Both the position numbers and the translations under genes were made by a program. Positions 31,143-31,450 of a stretch of 31,450 nucleotides of DNA are shown one piece after another (position 1 is the stretch's first letter; every line of letters starts with the position of its first letter). The stretch lies in NCBI GenBank assembly GCA_023431215.1, contig JAEYXR010000126.1:1-31450 (forward strand). Direction: 5' to 3'. The notes beneath the pieces were generated by a model. The model worked only from the letters and a program-made list of their open reading frames with translations, was not told the DNA's origin and did not search any database. Source of the DNA: Bacillota bacterium. Its GTDB lineage: Bacteria; Bacillota; Clostridia; Oscillospirales; Ruminococcaceae.

Positions 31143-31450
31143 ATGAGTGAAACCATTCTTGATATTAAAGACCTTGTAATTCATTATGTAACGGATGACG
31201 GAACGGTAAAGGCTGTAAATAACATCAGTCTAGCCTTAAATAAGGGAGAAACCCTTGGCCTGGTGGGCGAAACCGGTGCCGGTAAAACAACCACTGCACT
31301 GGGCATTATGCGCCTTGTTGCAGACCCTCCGGGCAAAATTGTGGGCGGTGAGATATTCTTTGAAGGCGAGGATTTGCTGAAGAAGAATATAAAAGCCATG
31401 AGAAAAATTCGCGGCGAAAAAATCTCGATGATTTTTCAGGACCCCATGAC
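31143..31450 (+). CDS. Peptide ABC transporter ATP-binding protein, DppD-like (partial)
   Basis: Only the first 102 codons are in the window; the frame runs off the end. GGGAGG lies 9 nt before ATG 31143. ILDIKDLVIHYVTDDGTVKAVNNISLAL opens the ATPase domain. Walker A is GETGAGKTT (GxxGxGKT pattern), and the Q-loop MIFQDPMT is the last readable part. It energises the DppABC transporter; a DppF partner gene is expected just beyond the window. Confidence 0.95.
   Translation, partial: MSETILDIKDLVIHYVTDDGTVKAVNNISLALNKGETLGLVGETGAGKTTTALGIMRLVADPPGKIVGGEIFFEGEDLLKKNIKAMRKIRGEKISMIFQDPM

Noticed and set aside
1..31450. CRISPR arrays, insertion sequences, phage genes, integrase attachment sites at the tRNA
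   Set aside because: No spaced direct-repeat array, no transposase or integrase frame, and no copy of the tRNA 3' end elsewhere in the window was seen by eye.

Overview
The window looks like chromosomal DNA of an anaerobic Clostridia-type Firmicute, possibly Oscillospiraceae-like (inference). The signs are AGGAGG ribosome binding sites almost everywhere, several TTG starts, a SigI/RsgI pair, many solute-binding lipoproteins, and two oxygen-sensitive Fe-S lyases in one operon. GC content is moderate, except for an AT-rich patch around 12130-12960. I see no transposase, phage gene, CRISPR array or replication origin.

Layout: (1) 32-158, tRNA-Ser(GGA) and its terminator. (2) 509-2699 (-), a DUF6282-type metal hydrolase and a MatC-like carboxylate permease, with a divergent LysR regulator (2980-3912) and a well-placed T-N11-A box between them. 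(3) 4147-4854 (-), an XRE-type regulator, divergent from a six-gene operon (5351-11963, +): CyuA/UPF0597-like Fe-S lyase, RidA, TRAP transporter DctPQM, and single-chain Fe-S L-serine dehydratase. (4) 12298-12930 (+), an AT-rich CPBP membrane protease-like gene. (5) 13231-17578 (-), an octopine-dehydrogenase-family enzyme followed by a second TRAP DctPQM, with a CdaR-type regulator gene behind it (17804-18970, -). (6) 19179-20786 (-), a K+/H+-type antiporter with two RCK_C-like modules. (7) 21091-21265 (-), a compact transcription unit with promoter, Shine-Dalgarno, 19-codon Cys/Phe-rich ORF and terminator. (8) 21454-23213 (+), sigI-rsgI. (9) 23719-23892 (+), a 57-aa basic protein. (10) 24092-25345 (-), a four-carbon acid sugar kinase (OtnK/DUF1537). 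(11) 25848 to the window end (+), a PatB/MalY-type PLP enzyme, a 131-aa unknown protein and a DppABCD-like peptide ABC transporter whose ATPase is cut by the window edge.

The main theme is uptake of small carboxylates, amino acids or peptides coupled to a dedicated first catabolic enzyme. The most striking module is the lyase-RidA-TRAP-lyase operon. Both lyases should release 2-aminoacrylate, RidA would clear it, and the TRAP transporter presumably brings in the beta-substituted alanine that feeds them. The second module predicts opine import and oxidative cleavage. The third couples peptide import to a carbon-sulfur lyase. All three binding-protein/permease junctions carry a stable intercistronic hairpin. 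The 19-codon unit at 21150-21209 is the most easily overlooked gene.
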